Shown: piece after piece, positions 11,626 to 22,085 of the stretch | Numbering within the stretch: position 1 is the first letter of the stretch | Layout: each line of letters opens with the position of its first letter | Assembly (NCBI GenBank): GCA_965153355.1 | Contig: OZ231126.1 | Coordinates: 26,660,001-26,724,000, forward strand | From: Flaccisagitta enflata | Taxonomy: Eukaryota; Chaetognatha; Sagittoidea; Aphragmophora | Direction of reading: 5' to 3' | Length of the DNA: 64,000 bases | The notes under the pieces: model-generated | What the model was told of the DNA's origin: nothing | The model's input: only the letters and a program-made list of their open reading frames with translations | Databases searched by the model: none | Program-made: the position numbers and the translations under genes

Positions 11626-11844
11626 CAAGGCCGGATACACGGCTACCCCAGTGGCATGCGGGTGGGTAGGAGCAGTGCTGGAGAAGGTAACTTGGGCATC
11701 TGGGCAGGAGCCGTATGCTCAAAAAGCTCAAAAACGCCGAAAAAGTAAAAAGGCGAACAACCGACAAACCAACCAACCAAACGACCGACCAACCGACCGA
11801 TGGACCGACATAGCGGGGTGTAGAGTCGCGTAGCACGCGACTAA
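11626..11844 (+). mobile_element. Hairpin-ended short element, subfamily C, copy C1
   Basis: A complete 219-bp copy. The left end is CAAGGCCGGATACACGGCTA, with hairpin GCCG-GATACA-CGGC. The core is (ACCAACCGACCG)n. The right end is GGGGTGTAGAGTCGCGTAGC then ACGCGACTAA, forming a GTCGCG/CGCGAC hairpin followed directly by CTAA and AAA. Related copies are at 42002-42198 and 54721. Confidence 0.75.
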
Positions 11845-11849
11845 AAATT

Positions 11850-12367
11850 TGAAAACGAAATTCCTAATCCTATTCAAATCTCAACTGTCAGTTGTTGAGA
11901 TGAGGTTTGATTTCTTGACACTTGTCAGTTGTCACTCATCAACATGAAATTGGTCGTTTTCTATTTTTAAACAAGCGTGCTATAGACTCTACCAAGGAAG
12001 ACGATCAACTTTTAATTACAAGATAAGATAAGATTTCCTGCCCTGCATTACTGTTAAAACCGCCATTGTCACACATCACTGCCCCTGCCCAGTTAAAATT
12101 GAAATTTATGATTTTCTATTGACCCAGACGTGACAAGTGACAAATAATCACGAGTGTCTAGTCTAAATGGTTAAATTTGTAAATGCGCAAAGCCGTCTTC
12201 CTTGTTCGCCACCTGCTGAGTTAGTAAGTAATATCGCGAGAGACAAAAGCACATCGTAATATGTTCCTAGACCAAGATTGATCGTTAAGGAGAGTCACAC
12301 GCACCAATTATTCGTCGGGCCTTGCCTCTTTCTCTTACGGAGCAAAAAGTAAAAAACAAGCCCTAAA
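11850..12367. other. Unassigned
   Basis: No gene or repeat recognised; scattered TGACAnnTGTCA-like short palindromes at about 11884-11935. Confidence 0.4.
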
Positions 12368-12725
12368 CAAGGCAAAAGTCGCGGACGGTTGGGCAGGGGC
12401 AGTACTACAGTACTACAAAACTACAGTACAACAGTGGTTCACACCTACCTTCCTCACTATGACGTAAAACAATAATAACATGGTCAAGTAGGCCAATAAG
12501 GTGCGACGTGTGGATTGTCGAACGAGTGCGTTACCCGACCGACAGACTGACCAACCAACCAACGGACATAGCCGAGGTGCTTTGTCGCAACTTAAAAGAC
12601 AAACAAGACAATATCTCAATATATTATGGACGGACGGACAGAGGGACGGACGGACGGACGGACGGAAGGACGGAAGGACGGACGGACCGACATAGCAGGG
12701 TGTAGAGTCGCGCGTACACGACTAA
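12368..12725 (+). mobile_element. Hairpin-ended short element, subfamily E, interrupted by a subfamily A copy
   Basis: Left end CAAGGCAAAAGTCGCGGACG, core of nearly pure GGAC tetranucleotides (12629-12690), right end TGTAGAGTCGCGCGTACACG then ACTAA. A separate subfamily A element occupies 12479-12595, so the two were inserted in sequence. The GGAC core beside the terminal hairpin is the feature shared with pearl-type elements. Confidence 0.65.
12479..12595 (+). mobile_element. Subfamily A short element, copy A2 (nested)
   Basis: Matches A1 (3490-3615) along its length: TCAAGTAGGCCAATAAGG, GTGCGACGTGTGG, GACCAACC core and GAGGTGCTTTGTCGCA. The left CAAGGCC is decayed to CATGGTC and the right CTAA to CTTAA. 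Confidence 0.7.
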
Positions 12726-12837
12726 AAAAGAAATCGTGAACATTTCAGCAAAAATTGTATTAATTGTGAATGAATATTGATAAGGAGGGGCTGGTTGTCA
12801 ATCGAGTCTGACCCGAGTTTCGTGGTGATGAGTGAAT

Positions 12838-13130
12838 TGTGGTGGTGGTCTGTGATCGTGTGGTGGTGGTGGTGGTGGTGGTGGTGGTGGTGGTGGTGGT
12901 GGTGGTGGTGGTGGTGGTGGTGGTGGTGGTGGTGGTGGTGGTGGTTGTGTTGATGTTAGTGGTGTTGGTGGTGATGGTGGTGGTGGTGATGATGGTGGTG
13001 GTGGTGATGGTGGTGGTGAGGGTAATGGTGGTTATGATGTTGGTGGTGGTGGTGGTGGTGGTGGTGGTGGTGGTGGTGGTGGTGGTGGTGGTGCTAGTGG
13101 GGGTTGTGGTGGTAATGGTGGTGGTGTTGT
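12838..13130. repeat. (GGT)n trinucleotide array
   Basis: Long GGT runs with GAT and GTT variants. The left boundary of the segmental duplication falls in this array. Poly-Val, Thr or Gly translations are artefacts. Confidence 0.95.
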
Positions 13131-13275
13131 ATGGCTGTAGTGATGAGTGACGTGTGGCCATCTCTGCCGAGGCCAACCGCCAATTGCCCCTCCTCTTTCA
13201 TTTCATTCTCCGCCTTTTACCTGCTGAGGCTGTCTCTGTGTGAGAGTGTATCGTTGCTATGTGTGTGTATCGTCG

Positions 13276-13277
<2 letters not shown>

Positions 13278-13329
<52 letters not shown>

Positions 13330-13343
13330 GTGTGTGTGTGTAA

Positions 13344-13428
<85 letters not shown>
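13278..13428. repeat. (GT)n microsatellite
   Basis: About 75 GT units with two TGTAAATG interruptions. The orthologous array in copy 2 (55268-55394) has only one of these interruptions. Confidence 0.95.
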
Positions 13429-13432
<4 letters not shown>

Positions 13433-13463
13433 AATAAGTCCGTCAATCTGATAGTTTTAGTTA

Positions 13464-13650
13464 AATACACGCAACTCTATGATAAGGTTTGTTTGTCCAT
13501 TTGTCCGTCTGTTGGTTCGATGGTTTGTGTTTTTGATACTTTTTGTAGGTGTGTGTAAGGGGGGGGGGTTGGGATGTGGATGAGGTTTGGACGCCCCTAC
13601 CCACCCATCCGCTAGGACATTGTGACCCTGCGTCACTCTCTCCCTCACCC
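13464..13650 (-). mobile_element. Degenerate hairpin-ended element, subfamily E-like
   Basis: Reverse orientation. One side has TACACGCAACTCTATGATAA then GTCC/GTCTG tetranucleotides. The other side has a palindrome GTGACCCTGCGTCAC next to CCATCCGCTAGG, which parallels GTAACGCGAGGTTAC next to TCGCGGATGG in the element at 60051. Present in both duplication copies, so it predates the duplication. Confidence 0.5.
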
Positions 13651-13933
13651 ACTCTCCTTTCCCCTCCCATTTTTCCCAAAAAGCGCTAATCCAAGTTGAA
13701 ATATTTTTCTTTTCTCTGCTGGGAGGGGAAGTTTAAGGCCTACGTTTTGAAATGCAAGTGTACACGCTAATTTCATAATAACAAAAAATCAAGATTTTGA
13801 TGGTTGGAGAGCATTTCAACATTGATTAGTATTTGGCGGATCTTAACTGTCACCCTTCATTCAATTGTCAAATTGTCAGTCTCAGTCACTTATCTCTCAG
13901 TATCTCCGTCTCTATCTGTCACTCTCTCACTCT

Positions 13934-13996
<63 letters not shown>
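13934..13996. repeat. (TC)n microsatellite, short allele of the duplicated pair
   Basis: About 31 TC units. The same locus in copy 2 (58346-58494) has about 74 units, so the array has more than doubled or halved since the duplication. Confidence 0.95.
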
Positions 13997-13999
<3 letters not shown>

Positions 14000-14207
14000 C
14001 AGCTACACAAATATACAGTTAGCGAAATGGACAGACAGACAAACAGACGAACAGACAGGGATGTTCGGATGGACAGTAGGACAGTGATGGTTAATGGGAC
14101 TAACAGAAACAGATGCAGCAAGAAAAATAGAATGCCAGGGAGGAGAAATAAACAGCTCTAGCTAGGCTAAATTCTAAAAGAAAGTTAGGCGCGCTGATAT
14201 CAGATAA

Positions 14208-14324
14208 CAAGGCCAACACCTTTAAGTCGCCTGCGAGACATTCATTATTACATAATGGCATAATCAAAATTACCGACCGACGGATGGACAAAGCGGGGTG
14301 TAGAATCGTGTTGCACGCGACTAA
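14208..14324 (+). mobile_element. Subfamily B short element with a paralogous empty site, copy B3
   Basis: A 117-bp element from CAAGGCCAACACCTTTAAGT to GTTGCACGCGACTAA. Copy 2 of the segmental duplication is empty at this point (58690-58707, GGATAAAAACGTAAGAG). Counting A's, two on the left and three on the right of the element add up to the five A's of the empty site. The element therefore ends in CTAA and made no target-site duplication, inserting within oligo-A. This is direct support for a rolling-circle type insertion rather than cut-and-paste. Confidence 0.8.
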
Positions 14325-15203
14325 AAACGGAAGAGATAGTGGTAGAGATAATGTAAAATTGTTTTCTCTTTTTTCCTCTTGTGCCGTTTTTCAGATCAAT
14401 TTTACGGGAGATCTTTTCTCAAAGATTTACAAAAAAGTGACAATTGACATTATTCCTGCCTGCCAGAGTGCCGATGACAATTGAAACTTTCTCCCGCCAT
14501 TGACAATTGACATGTCATCTGATAGGCAGGATGACAACCTGCCCGCGATGTCAAGTATATTTGGAGCCACGCGGTTGCCCGGCCCTTTGACTTTAAATTA
14601 GATCTTACCACAACTTTTCAAGGGACACATGGGTACGTCTTTTTCCTCAGATCAATCCAAAATTCAAACTCAACACCCCCTCTTTCCCCAATTAAAAGAA
14701 TGTGCGGGTGGACAGCCAGGGTGGGAGTAATGATGTGGAAGGCCTTCCACATCAAGGGGCTGAAACAAATGCGGCGCATACTGACTTGTATTGTATGCAC
14801 AAGAAGCGTTTAGCAAAAGATTCTTCCTGAAATGCTCGTCATTTGTCAATTGAGTTTCTTAGATTACGTATGACAAGGACCGGTTCTTTTTTCCATTTTA
14901 AAAGATCTCTTACGTAATATCATCAGAATCATGAGCCAGTACAAAACAATTTAAGATTAGAACGTTGTTTTAAACGAAATCATGCGAAATCAATTTACTA
15001 CTGATTGGATATCAAATTCCAGAAAATACTAGGCTAAGTGGGTTGGAAAATTCTCTTCTCTTCTCTTCTCTTCGATCGATCTGAATATTTCTAGATGCGA
15101 ATTTTAACTTATTACATCGGTCACGTCGGTCCATTATCAAAAACAACGTCCCGTCAGACCGTCCACCATTTCTTTACCTGCGTCGATGTTGGACAATGAT
15201 ATA
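14325..15203. other. Segmental-duplication body, no gene recognised
   Basis: Matches 59045-59830 of copy 2 closely, including TGACAATTGAAACTTTCTCC. It shows no conserved open frame: frames differ between the copies because of indels, which argues against coding function. Confidence 0.6.
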
Positions 15204-15637
15204 CACTCCGTATTTTTTAAAAGAACAGTTTTTTAAATGAGGCTCAGCGTTCTTATTTTTTCGTCAATTTTCAGGCATAAACGTTCTTAACCCATTCTTA
15301 TTCTTAAAGCATTGAAGCTTTTTTATCATAGTTGCTAGTTATTCACATTCAATAGAAAAAATATGTTATGGTCTTGGTCTTTGCAAAATTTTGCCTTTGT
15401 AACTTAGTTCATTAAAAAGATATAAGTGATAAAGGTAACAGGTTGAATTGTTTAAGTTGGAGGATTCTGTACAACGTTTTTTTGATAGTTTTCTTAAAAG
15501 ATCATATAAAAATGTACTAAAATATATTTTTATGCTGAAATCTGAGCCTGAGCATGTGCTTAGGTTGTTCTTATTTTTTCCCCAAATCTGAGGCTGATGT
15601 TCGTATAAACAGTCTTCTTAGACAAACTACGGAGTGC
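15204..15637. mobile_element. Short TIR element with TA target duplication, absent from copy 2
   Basis: Starts CACTCCGTATTTTTT and ends ACTACGGAGTGC, inverted repeats CACTCCGTA / TACGGAGTG, flanked by TA at 15202-15203 and 15638-15639. Copy 2 reads GATATACATTTCCG at this place without the insertion. The interior phrases GAGGCTCAGCGTTCTTA and AAATCTGAGGCTGATG recur in the ends of the 8.3-kb insertion at 16149, so they belong to one superfamily. Confidence 0.8.
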
Positions 15638-15846
15638 TATTTTCCGAATCACAGATTTAGCTAAAACCACTGCCCCTACCCACCAATGTCCAACGATCTG
15701 GCCTTGATTCACATGAAACTAAATCTCTCATGACTAAGGTCATCTTATTTGACGCGGGAATTGAGGAATTGTGAGGAAATTGAGGGATGAATTACAGGGA
15801 ATTAATGAATGTAGAGAAGTTCAGAGGCGGCTCGAAATGTCCAGAA

Positions 15847-16030
15847 CAAGTAACGCGGGGTTAAAAAAAAGTCGCGGAGGGGTTGGCAGGAGGATACCAC
15901 TCCCCTCCACCCCCCTCCCCCAAACACGCACATACAGAGGCGAAATGCACGTTTCTCCACTTGTTCGTTATGGACGGACCAATGGACCAACGGATGGATG
16001 GACAAAGCCTCTTATAGAGTCACTACTCCT
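15847..16030 (+). mobile_element. Subfamily E short element, right end decayed
   Basis: Matches 60051-60273 of copy 2: CAAGTAACGCGGGGTT, AGTCGCGGAGGGGTTGGCAG, GGACCAACGG core, AAAGCCTCTTATAGAGTC. The terminal hairpin seen in copy 2 is replaced by unrelated sequence here. Confidence 0.6.
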
Positions 16031-16199
16031 GGTAGTCTTGCTCTCCACTAGTCCGAGTTTGAATAAATGATAATCAATCGGTAAACGAAAACCCATTGGC
16101 ATTGTCAATCACCCGCATAACAAGTAGAAAAACGAGGTACAAATAATACACTTTTTTTATAAGCACGCACTTTTTTTGGCTGAGGCTGAGCGTGCTTAG

Positions 16200-17228
16200 C
16201 AAAATCTCATTTTTGAGGCTGAAATGTGTTTAAATGCGTGCTTATCATTTAACGGTAAATAACTATCCTATTCAGTATAGAACAAAGTACACAATAGGGT
16301 ATAGAAAACAGTATAGCACAGTGTATTGTATAGTATAGAATTAAGTATAGTATAGAAAAAAGTATAATATAAAATACAGTAATGAATGTATTTTGTATAA
16401 AAAGATATACAGTATTTTTCACTGACATTGTCCTACTTTCATATAAATCATGGGATGAGTTAAGTTTCTTGGTATTCTTTTTAGATTTCTAGTGTTATTT
16501 AGTATCATGATATATTTTCCTTTTTTTGGTGGTCCTTGTCACAGCAATAAATTCTTACTACCAATGGTATCTAAGCAATAATACTCTAAAATATTGTTAT
16601 AAATTAGATTATTTCTATTAGTATCCTGAATGTACTAACAGATTGATATTTTAGATAATCTAAATTTCTATCAGAGTTTTTTTTTTTAATTTCCAACCAA
16701 AAATGTCTAAGAATTGGCATATTTTTAGAAATTCACTATGAAGCTAAAATTCTTTTATTTGCTTAATTAAGGTTCTCACGTTTTGATGCCGACGCAAGCT
16801 CGACGACACGAGGGCGAACGCGGTGGACACAGTGACGTCGACATCAAGAAGCGAGAAGTTTCAAAATACGGAAAAAAAAAACTCATATCTTGGATGTTAA
16901 AATAAACTTTATAAAAAACGATCATTAAATTAAAACAATCGCGCTTTGTGTTATCTTCCTGAAGACGAAAGTTAAAAGGACCCCTTTCACACGGAATAGA
17001 GTGAATCAAAAACAGTCAAAGCTGAAAGAAAATCTTTTCATTTGGAAGAGAAGAAAAAACCCGACGCGCGTTAAGCTGCGAAGAATCATAGCTGAAATTT
17101 GTGTTAATGTGAAATACAAAACGACAACGAAAACAACAACGACAACAACAACAACAACAACTATAACGCCGCAGTTTTGATAAAAACTAAAACTGAGAGA
17201 TAGTTCTGCTCTACAAAAAGAAAATGCG
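16200..17228. other. AT-rich body of the TIR element, no gene recognised
   Basis: Contains degenerate TATAG pentamers (16278-16410) and (ACA)n at 17100-17160. A 77-codon minus-strand frame at 16776-17009 has no domain. Confidence 0.5.
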
Positions 17229-17884
17229 GATTAACTAGGCGTCACCTTGGGGAGCTTTTGCGAGCGACAGGATGCCTGCAGATCTGGCAGCCGGCAACCT
17301 ACAGGACTGCCCACTGGACCTCACACGGGACTGCACACTACAGGATGACATAATTTAAGGCTTTGTATATCTGTATCCTTTACCAATCTCCATAAACTGC
17401 TTGTAGCCAATCACAAATTTCATGTGCCCCCCTGAACTTATTATGCAAATTGACACTGAAAGTAACTGGAATGACTAGCACGACCTAATTAACCATACCC
17501 CGTGACAATGATTAATCTACCTGCTTGACCATTTAAATCCTACATCAGGCTTTGCGTACTGGTTATCCCCGAAGGCTTCGCTGCCCCACTCATTTTCTGC
17601 TGCATCTGCTCGCCTTCACCATCGCGGCTAAACATCTCCAGACCAACAGGACTCCACACCATCAGCATCACTTACTTCCTCTGGAGATCTTCACAATCCC
17701 GGCCAAACATCCTCAGTCAACCAAAAGACGTCCACACCCTCTGTAACCCCTGAGGACCTGCAACGCATTCCATCCAACTCCCGGTAAAGTTAAACCTGGC
17801 ACCTGTTTAGTCAAAACTCCCCTCTCCAAGCTTGTTTTGTACTCTTTCTTTTACCAGCCTAGCTTCCCCTAGCGTAACCCTTAG

Positions 17885-19098
17885 ATGACAGAAGATGAGC
17901 TAGCTATCTCAGATGTCATAGCTGATGACTTAAAAAACTTTTGCAATGTTTATACAGATGCTACAGATAAAGATGAGGGACATAATCTCACACTCAGTGA
18001 CAGTCTTTATTACACAGGAACTGAATTTATAGATTTAATCGATAGTAGGAACTTTAGTGATAGGCAAAACCTGACCATTATATCAGTAAATATTGCTAAC
18101 CTCCTGACTAAATTACGCTCATTGAAACTGTTCTTACACAACATTACAACTCCTGAAAATACACCCGACATTATAGTAGTTGTTGAAACTCACCTGACAA
18201 CATTAACAAAAGCTGGCTATACTGAAGTAGAGTTAAGATCTATAATCCCTGGATATGAATTTTTCCACAAAGAGCGAAAAAATAGAAAAGGAGGGGGAGT
18301 TGGAATATTTGTAACAGAACGTCTGAGCAATAAGGTTAAAATTCTTGATCAAATTGGCATTTCTGAAGAGCACTTTGAGAATCTGATCCTGCAAATTCCC
18401 AACTGTATCTCAACTGGCAATATCATCTACAAAAAAGACTTAACATTAGCTGCTGTTTATAGACCACCAAATGGCTGCAACTATGATGCATTTAACTCAG
18501 ATTTAGAAAGCTTCTACAAGTATTTGACAGAAACAAAAATGAAGTGGTGCTGACTGGTGATTTTAACTTAGACTTGTTAAAATATGAAAATCACTTACCA
18601 ACTGCAAACTACATTGACCTTGTTATCAATCACAAATTATTGCCACGTATAGTTCGACCGACAAGAATAAAAAAACAAAGTGCTACCTTAATAGATCATA
18701 TATTTACAAAGGATGAAAGTAACCACCTAGTTAGTGGCATAATTGATGTGGAAATTGCAGGAACCTCTGGCTACACAGATCATCTACCAGTATTTACTAT
18801 TTTACAGACACAAGCAGACAAAAATAGGAAAAAAGAAATAATCTTTAAGTCCTTTTTTACAAAACAAGATAGTGAGGCTAGAAGAGAAAAATTGAGACAA
18901 GAAGACTGGAATAGTGTTTATGAACAAGATGACCCTAACATAGTCTATGACATGATACAACAGAAGTATGGACAACACTATCATGATACTATTACCATGA
19001 CAGCACATAAAAAAGGATCTAATCGCTACAAACGGGAACCATGGATGACTATGGATATACTGGCTGACATAAGAAGAAGAGATAGGTTAGCAAAACAA
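17885..19098 (+). pseudogene. LINE endonuclease (APE-type), frameshifted
   Basis: Encodes the N-terminal apurinic-like endonuclease that nicks target DNA for target-primed reverse transcription. The first part (17885-18553, about 222 codons) has the start-of-domain pattern IISVNIANLLTKL, the acidic VVETHLT and AAVYRPPNG. The second part continues in another frame from about 18540 with LTGDFNLDL and TDHLPVF, both catalytic-site motifs. The shift falls in a run of five A's at 18534-18538, as if one A were lost. The frame runs into the short element at 19099, which truncates the protein before the RT domain. Confidence 0.88.
19000..19098 (+). repeat. 99-bp direct repeat, left copy
   Basis: LINE sequence from ACAGCACATAAAAAAGGATC to AGGTTAGCAAAACAA. 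It recurs at 21255-21353 with about six differences and flanks a 2.16-kb insertion. Two compensating single-base indels keep the length equal. Confidence 0.9.
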
Positions 19099-19131
19099 CA
19101 AGGCCAACACCTATAAGTCGCGTGCAGGACA
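19099..19131 (+). mobile_element. Subfamily B short-element end, copy B4
   Basis: CAAGGCCAACACCTATAAGT then CGCGTGC placed exactly after an AA dinucleotide of the LINE, the same target preference as B3. The opposite CTAA end is missing; minisatellite DNA follows. Confidence 0.7.
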
Positions 19132-19199
19132 AAAATAACTGAACTGACCTGACTCCTTATTGTATCTTTTTATTGAAAATCAGACTTAAACGCAACCCA

Positions 19200-19965
19200 A
19201 AAAGACACAAACCAGACTCAAACCAGACTCAACGGAGACTCAAACCAGAATTAAACCAGACCGAAACCAGACCTAAATCAGACATAAATCAGACATAAAC
19301 CAGACATAAACCAGATTTAAGCCAGACTCAAACCAGACTCAAACCAGACTCAAACCAGACTTAAACCAGACTGAAACCAGGCTCAAACCAGGCTCAAACC
19401 AGGCTCAAACCAGGCTCAAACCAGAACCAAACCAGACTCAAACCAGACTCAAACCAGACTCAAACCAGAATTAAACCAGACCAAAACCAGACCAAAACCA
19501 GACCTAAATCAGACCTAAATCAAACATAAACCAGACAAAACCAGACATAGACCAGACCTAAACCAGACCTAACCCAAACCTAAACCAGACATAAATCAGA
19601 CATGAACCAGTCTTAAACCAGACTTAAACCAGACTTAAACCCGACTTAAACCAGACTTAAACCATACTTATCATTAGTATCATTTTTACCAGCAGACTTA
19701 AACCATTAGACCAGCAGACTTAAACCATTAGATTTAAACCAGCAGACTTAAACCAGCAGACTTAAACCAGCAGATTCAAACCAGCAGACTTTAACCAGCA
19801 GACTTAACCCATTAGATTTAAACCAGCTGACTTAAACCAGCAGATTTAAACCAGCAGATTTAAACCATGAGACTTTTACCATCAGACTTTACCTAGCAGA
19901 CTTTAACCAGCAGACTCTAACCTGCAGACTTGAACCAGCAGACTTCAACCAGCAGACTTTAACCA
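19200..19965. repeat. Minisatellite, 11- to 14-bp CTCAAACCAGA family
   Basis: About 60 degenerate units. It starts as 11-mers (CTCAAACCAGA, TTAAACCAGA) and shifts to 14-mers (CTTAAACCAGCAGA) after about 19690. No coding function. Confidence 0.92.
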
Positions 19966-21190
19966 AAAATGACCAAAAATGACCAAAAATGACCAAAAAT
20001 GACCAAAAATGACCAAAAATGACCAAAAATGACCAAAATGACCAAAAATGACCAAAAATGATCAAAATGATCAAAATGACCAAAAATGACCAAAAATGAC
20101 CAAAATGACCAAAATGACCAAAAATGACCAAAATGATCAAAATGGCCAAAATGACCAAAAATGACCAAAATGACCAGAAATGACCAAAAATGATCAAAAA
20201 TGACCAAAAATGATCAAAATGACCAAAATGACCAGAAATGACCAGAAATGACCAAAAATGACCAAAAATGACCAAAAATGATCAAAAATGACCAAAAATG
20301 ACCAAAAATGATCAAAATGACCAAAATGACCAGAAATGACCAGAAATGACCAAAAATGACCAAAAATGATCAAAAATGACCAAAAATGACCAAAAATGAC
20401 CAAAAATGACCAAAAATGACCAAAAATGACCAAAAATGACCAAAAATGACCAAAATGATCAAAATGACCCAAAATGACCAAAAATGACCAAATTGACCAA
20501 AATGACCAAAAATCACCAAAATGACCAAAATGACCAAAAATCACCAAAGATGACCAAAAAATGACCAAAAATGACCAGAAATGACCAAAATGACCAAAAC
20601 GACCAAAAATGACCAAAAATGATCAAAAATGACCAAAAATGACCAAAAATGACCAAAAATGACCAAAAATGACCAAAAATGACCAAAAATGACCAAAATG
20701 ATCAAAAATGACCAAAATGACCAAAATGACCAAAATGACCAAAATGACCAAAAATGACCAAAAATGACCAAAAATGACCAAAAATGACCAAAAATGACCA
20801 AAAATGACCAAAAATGACCAAAAATGACCAAAATGACCAAAATGACCAAAAATGACCAAAATTGATCAAAATTGATCAAAATTGATCAAAATTGATCAAA
20901 ATTGATCAAAAATGACCAAAAATGACCAAAATTGACCAAAATGACCAAAATGACCAAAATGACCAAAATGACCAAAATGACCAAAATGACCAAAAATGAC
21001 CAAAAATGACTAAAAGCAACCAATAATTCCAAAAAAACAAAAAAAATGATTCAAAATAACTCCAGACTACCCAAAAAGACGCAAAAAATGACCAAAAATG
21101 ACCAAAATAGCCAAAAATGACCAAAATGACCAAAATGACCAAAATGACCAAAATGACCAAAAATGACCGAAAATGACTAAAAGCAACCAA
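19966..21190. repeat. Minisatellite, 9- to 10-bp TGACCAAAAA family
   Basis: About 120 units of ATGACCAAA(A/AA), alternating 9 and 10 bp, with TGATCAAAA variants. The minus strand reads as Trp-Ser-Phe, Gly-His-Phe repeats with no stop, which is a by-product of the period. The change from one minisatellite to the next at 19966 is abrupt (ACTTTAACCAAAAATGACC). Confidence 0.95.
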
Positions 21191-21254
21191 TAATTCCCAA
21201 AAACAACAACAAAATGATACAACAAAATGGACAACAAAATAATACTAGACCAAA

Positions 21255-21353
21255 ACAGCACAAAAAAAGGATCTAATCGCTACCGACGGGAACCATGGAT
21301 GACCGATGGACATACTGGCTGACATAAGAAGAAGAGATAGGTTAGCAAAACAA
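21255..21353 (+). repeat. 99-bp direct repeat, right copy
   Basis: Second copy of 19000-19098. After it the LINE continues without loss (AAACATAGACGCGAGG). Confidence 0.9.
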
Positions 21354-22085
21354 AAACATAGACGCGAGGATTACAAAAAACTGAGAAATGAAATAGTATC
21401 AAAGACCCGCAGAGCAGAACGTGAACACATTTGCCAACAGATTGAAAACAATTATGGTAATATAAAGAAACATTGGAGTGTAATTAAGAAGGCAACAAAT
21501 AAAATGAACAATAAGGAAGATACCCCCAATGAATTCCACTACCAAGGCAACTCCGTAACAAATCCTCAAACTAATGCAGAAAATTTTAATGACTACTACT
21601 CTAAAATAGGAATAGATACTAACAAAAGTGTTGGTGAACCTTCTCATAGCTCTAAACACTATCTTCAAAAGCATAAAGCTAGAAATACTAATTCTCTATT
21701 GTTCAGTAATGTCTCTCACGATGATGTGATACAGGTCTGCAAAAAATTCACACCCAAGACTAGTACAGACTCTGCCGGCTTTCAGCAAAACATCATTCTT
21801 AGTGATATAGATATAATGGCTCCAGTTTTAGCACACTTAGTCAATTGCTCCATGAATACAGGAATATTCCCTGAAAATGGTAAAGTAGCAAGGGTTATTC
21901 CAGTATATAAACTTAAGGGAGACAAACAACTTTATGAGAACTACAGACCAATTTCTCTCTTACCTGTCTTCTCAAAAATCATTGAACGCCTTATTTACAA
22001 CAAGGTCTTTGAATTTCTGGTCCGTTATGAGATTCTGTTTGAGTCACAGTATGGTTTCAGGTCAGGTCACAACACAACTTTATAA
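21306..22085 (+). pseudogene. LINE linker and N-terminal reverse transcriptase
   Basis: About 259 codons. The first 140 are the linker between endonuclease and RT (basic, KTRRAEREH). The RT begins with RVIPVYKLKGDKQLYENYRP, then ISLLPVFSKIIERL and QYGFRSGHNTT. It stops at 22083 because a short stretch is missing; the following frame resumes at once. Start residue shown is only the first Met after the direct repeat. Confidence 0.88.

Noticed and set aside
16776-17009. 77-codon minus-strand frame upstream of the LINE
   Set aside because: No domain, and situated in the AT-rich body of a TIR element.
19966-21190. CRISPR-like repeat array
   Set aside because: Units are contiguous 9-10 bp with no unique spacers, and the context is eukaryotic.
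19889-21261. Minus-strand frames reading Phe-Gly-His-Phe-Trp-Ser repeats
   Set aside because: Minisatellite with 9/10-bp unit; frames change with unit length and no start or promoter signal is seen.
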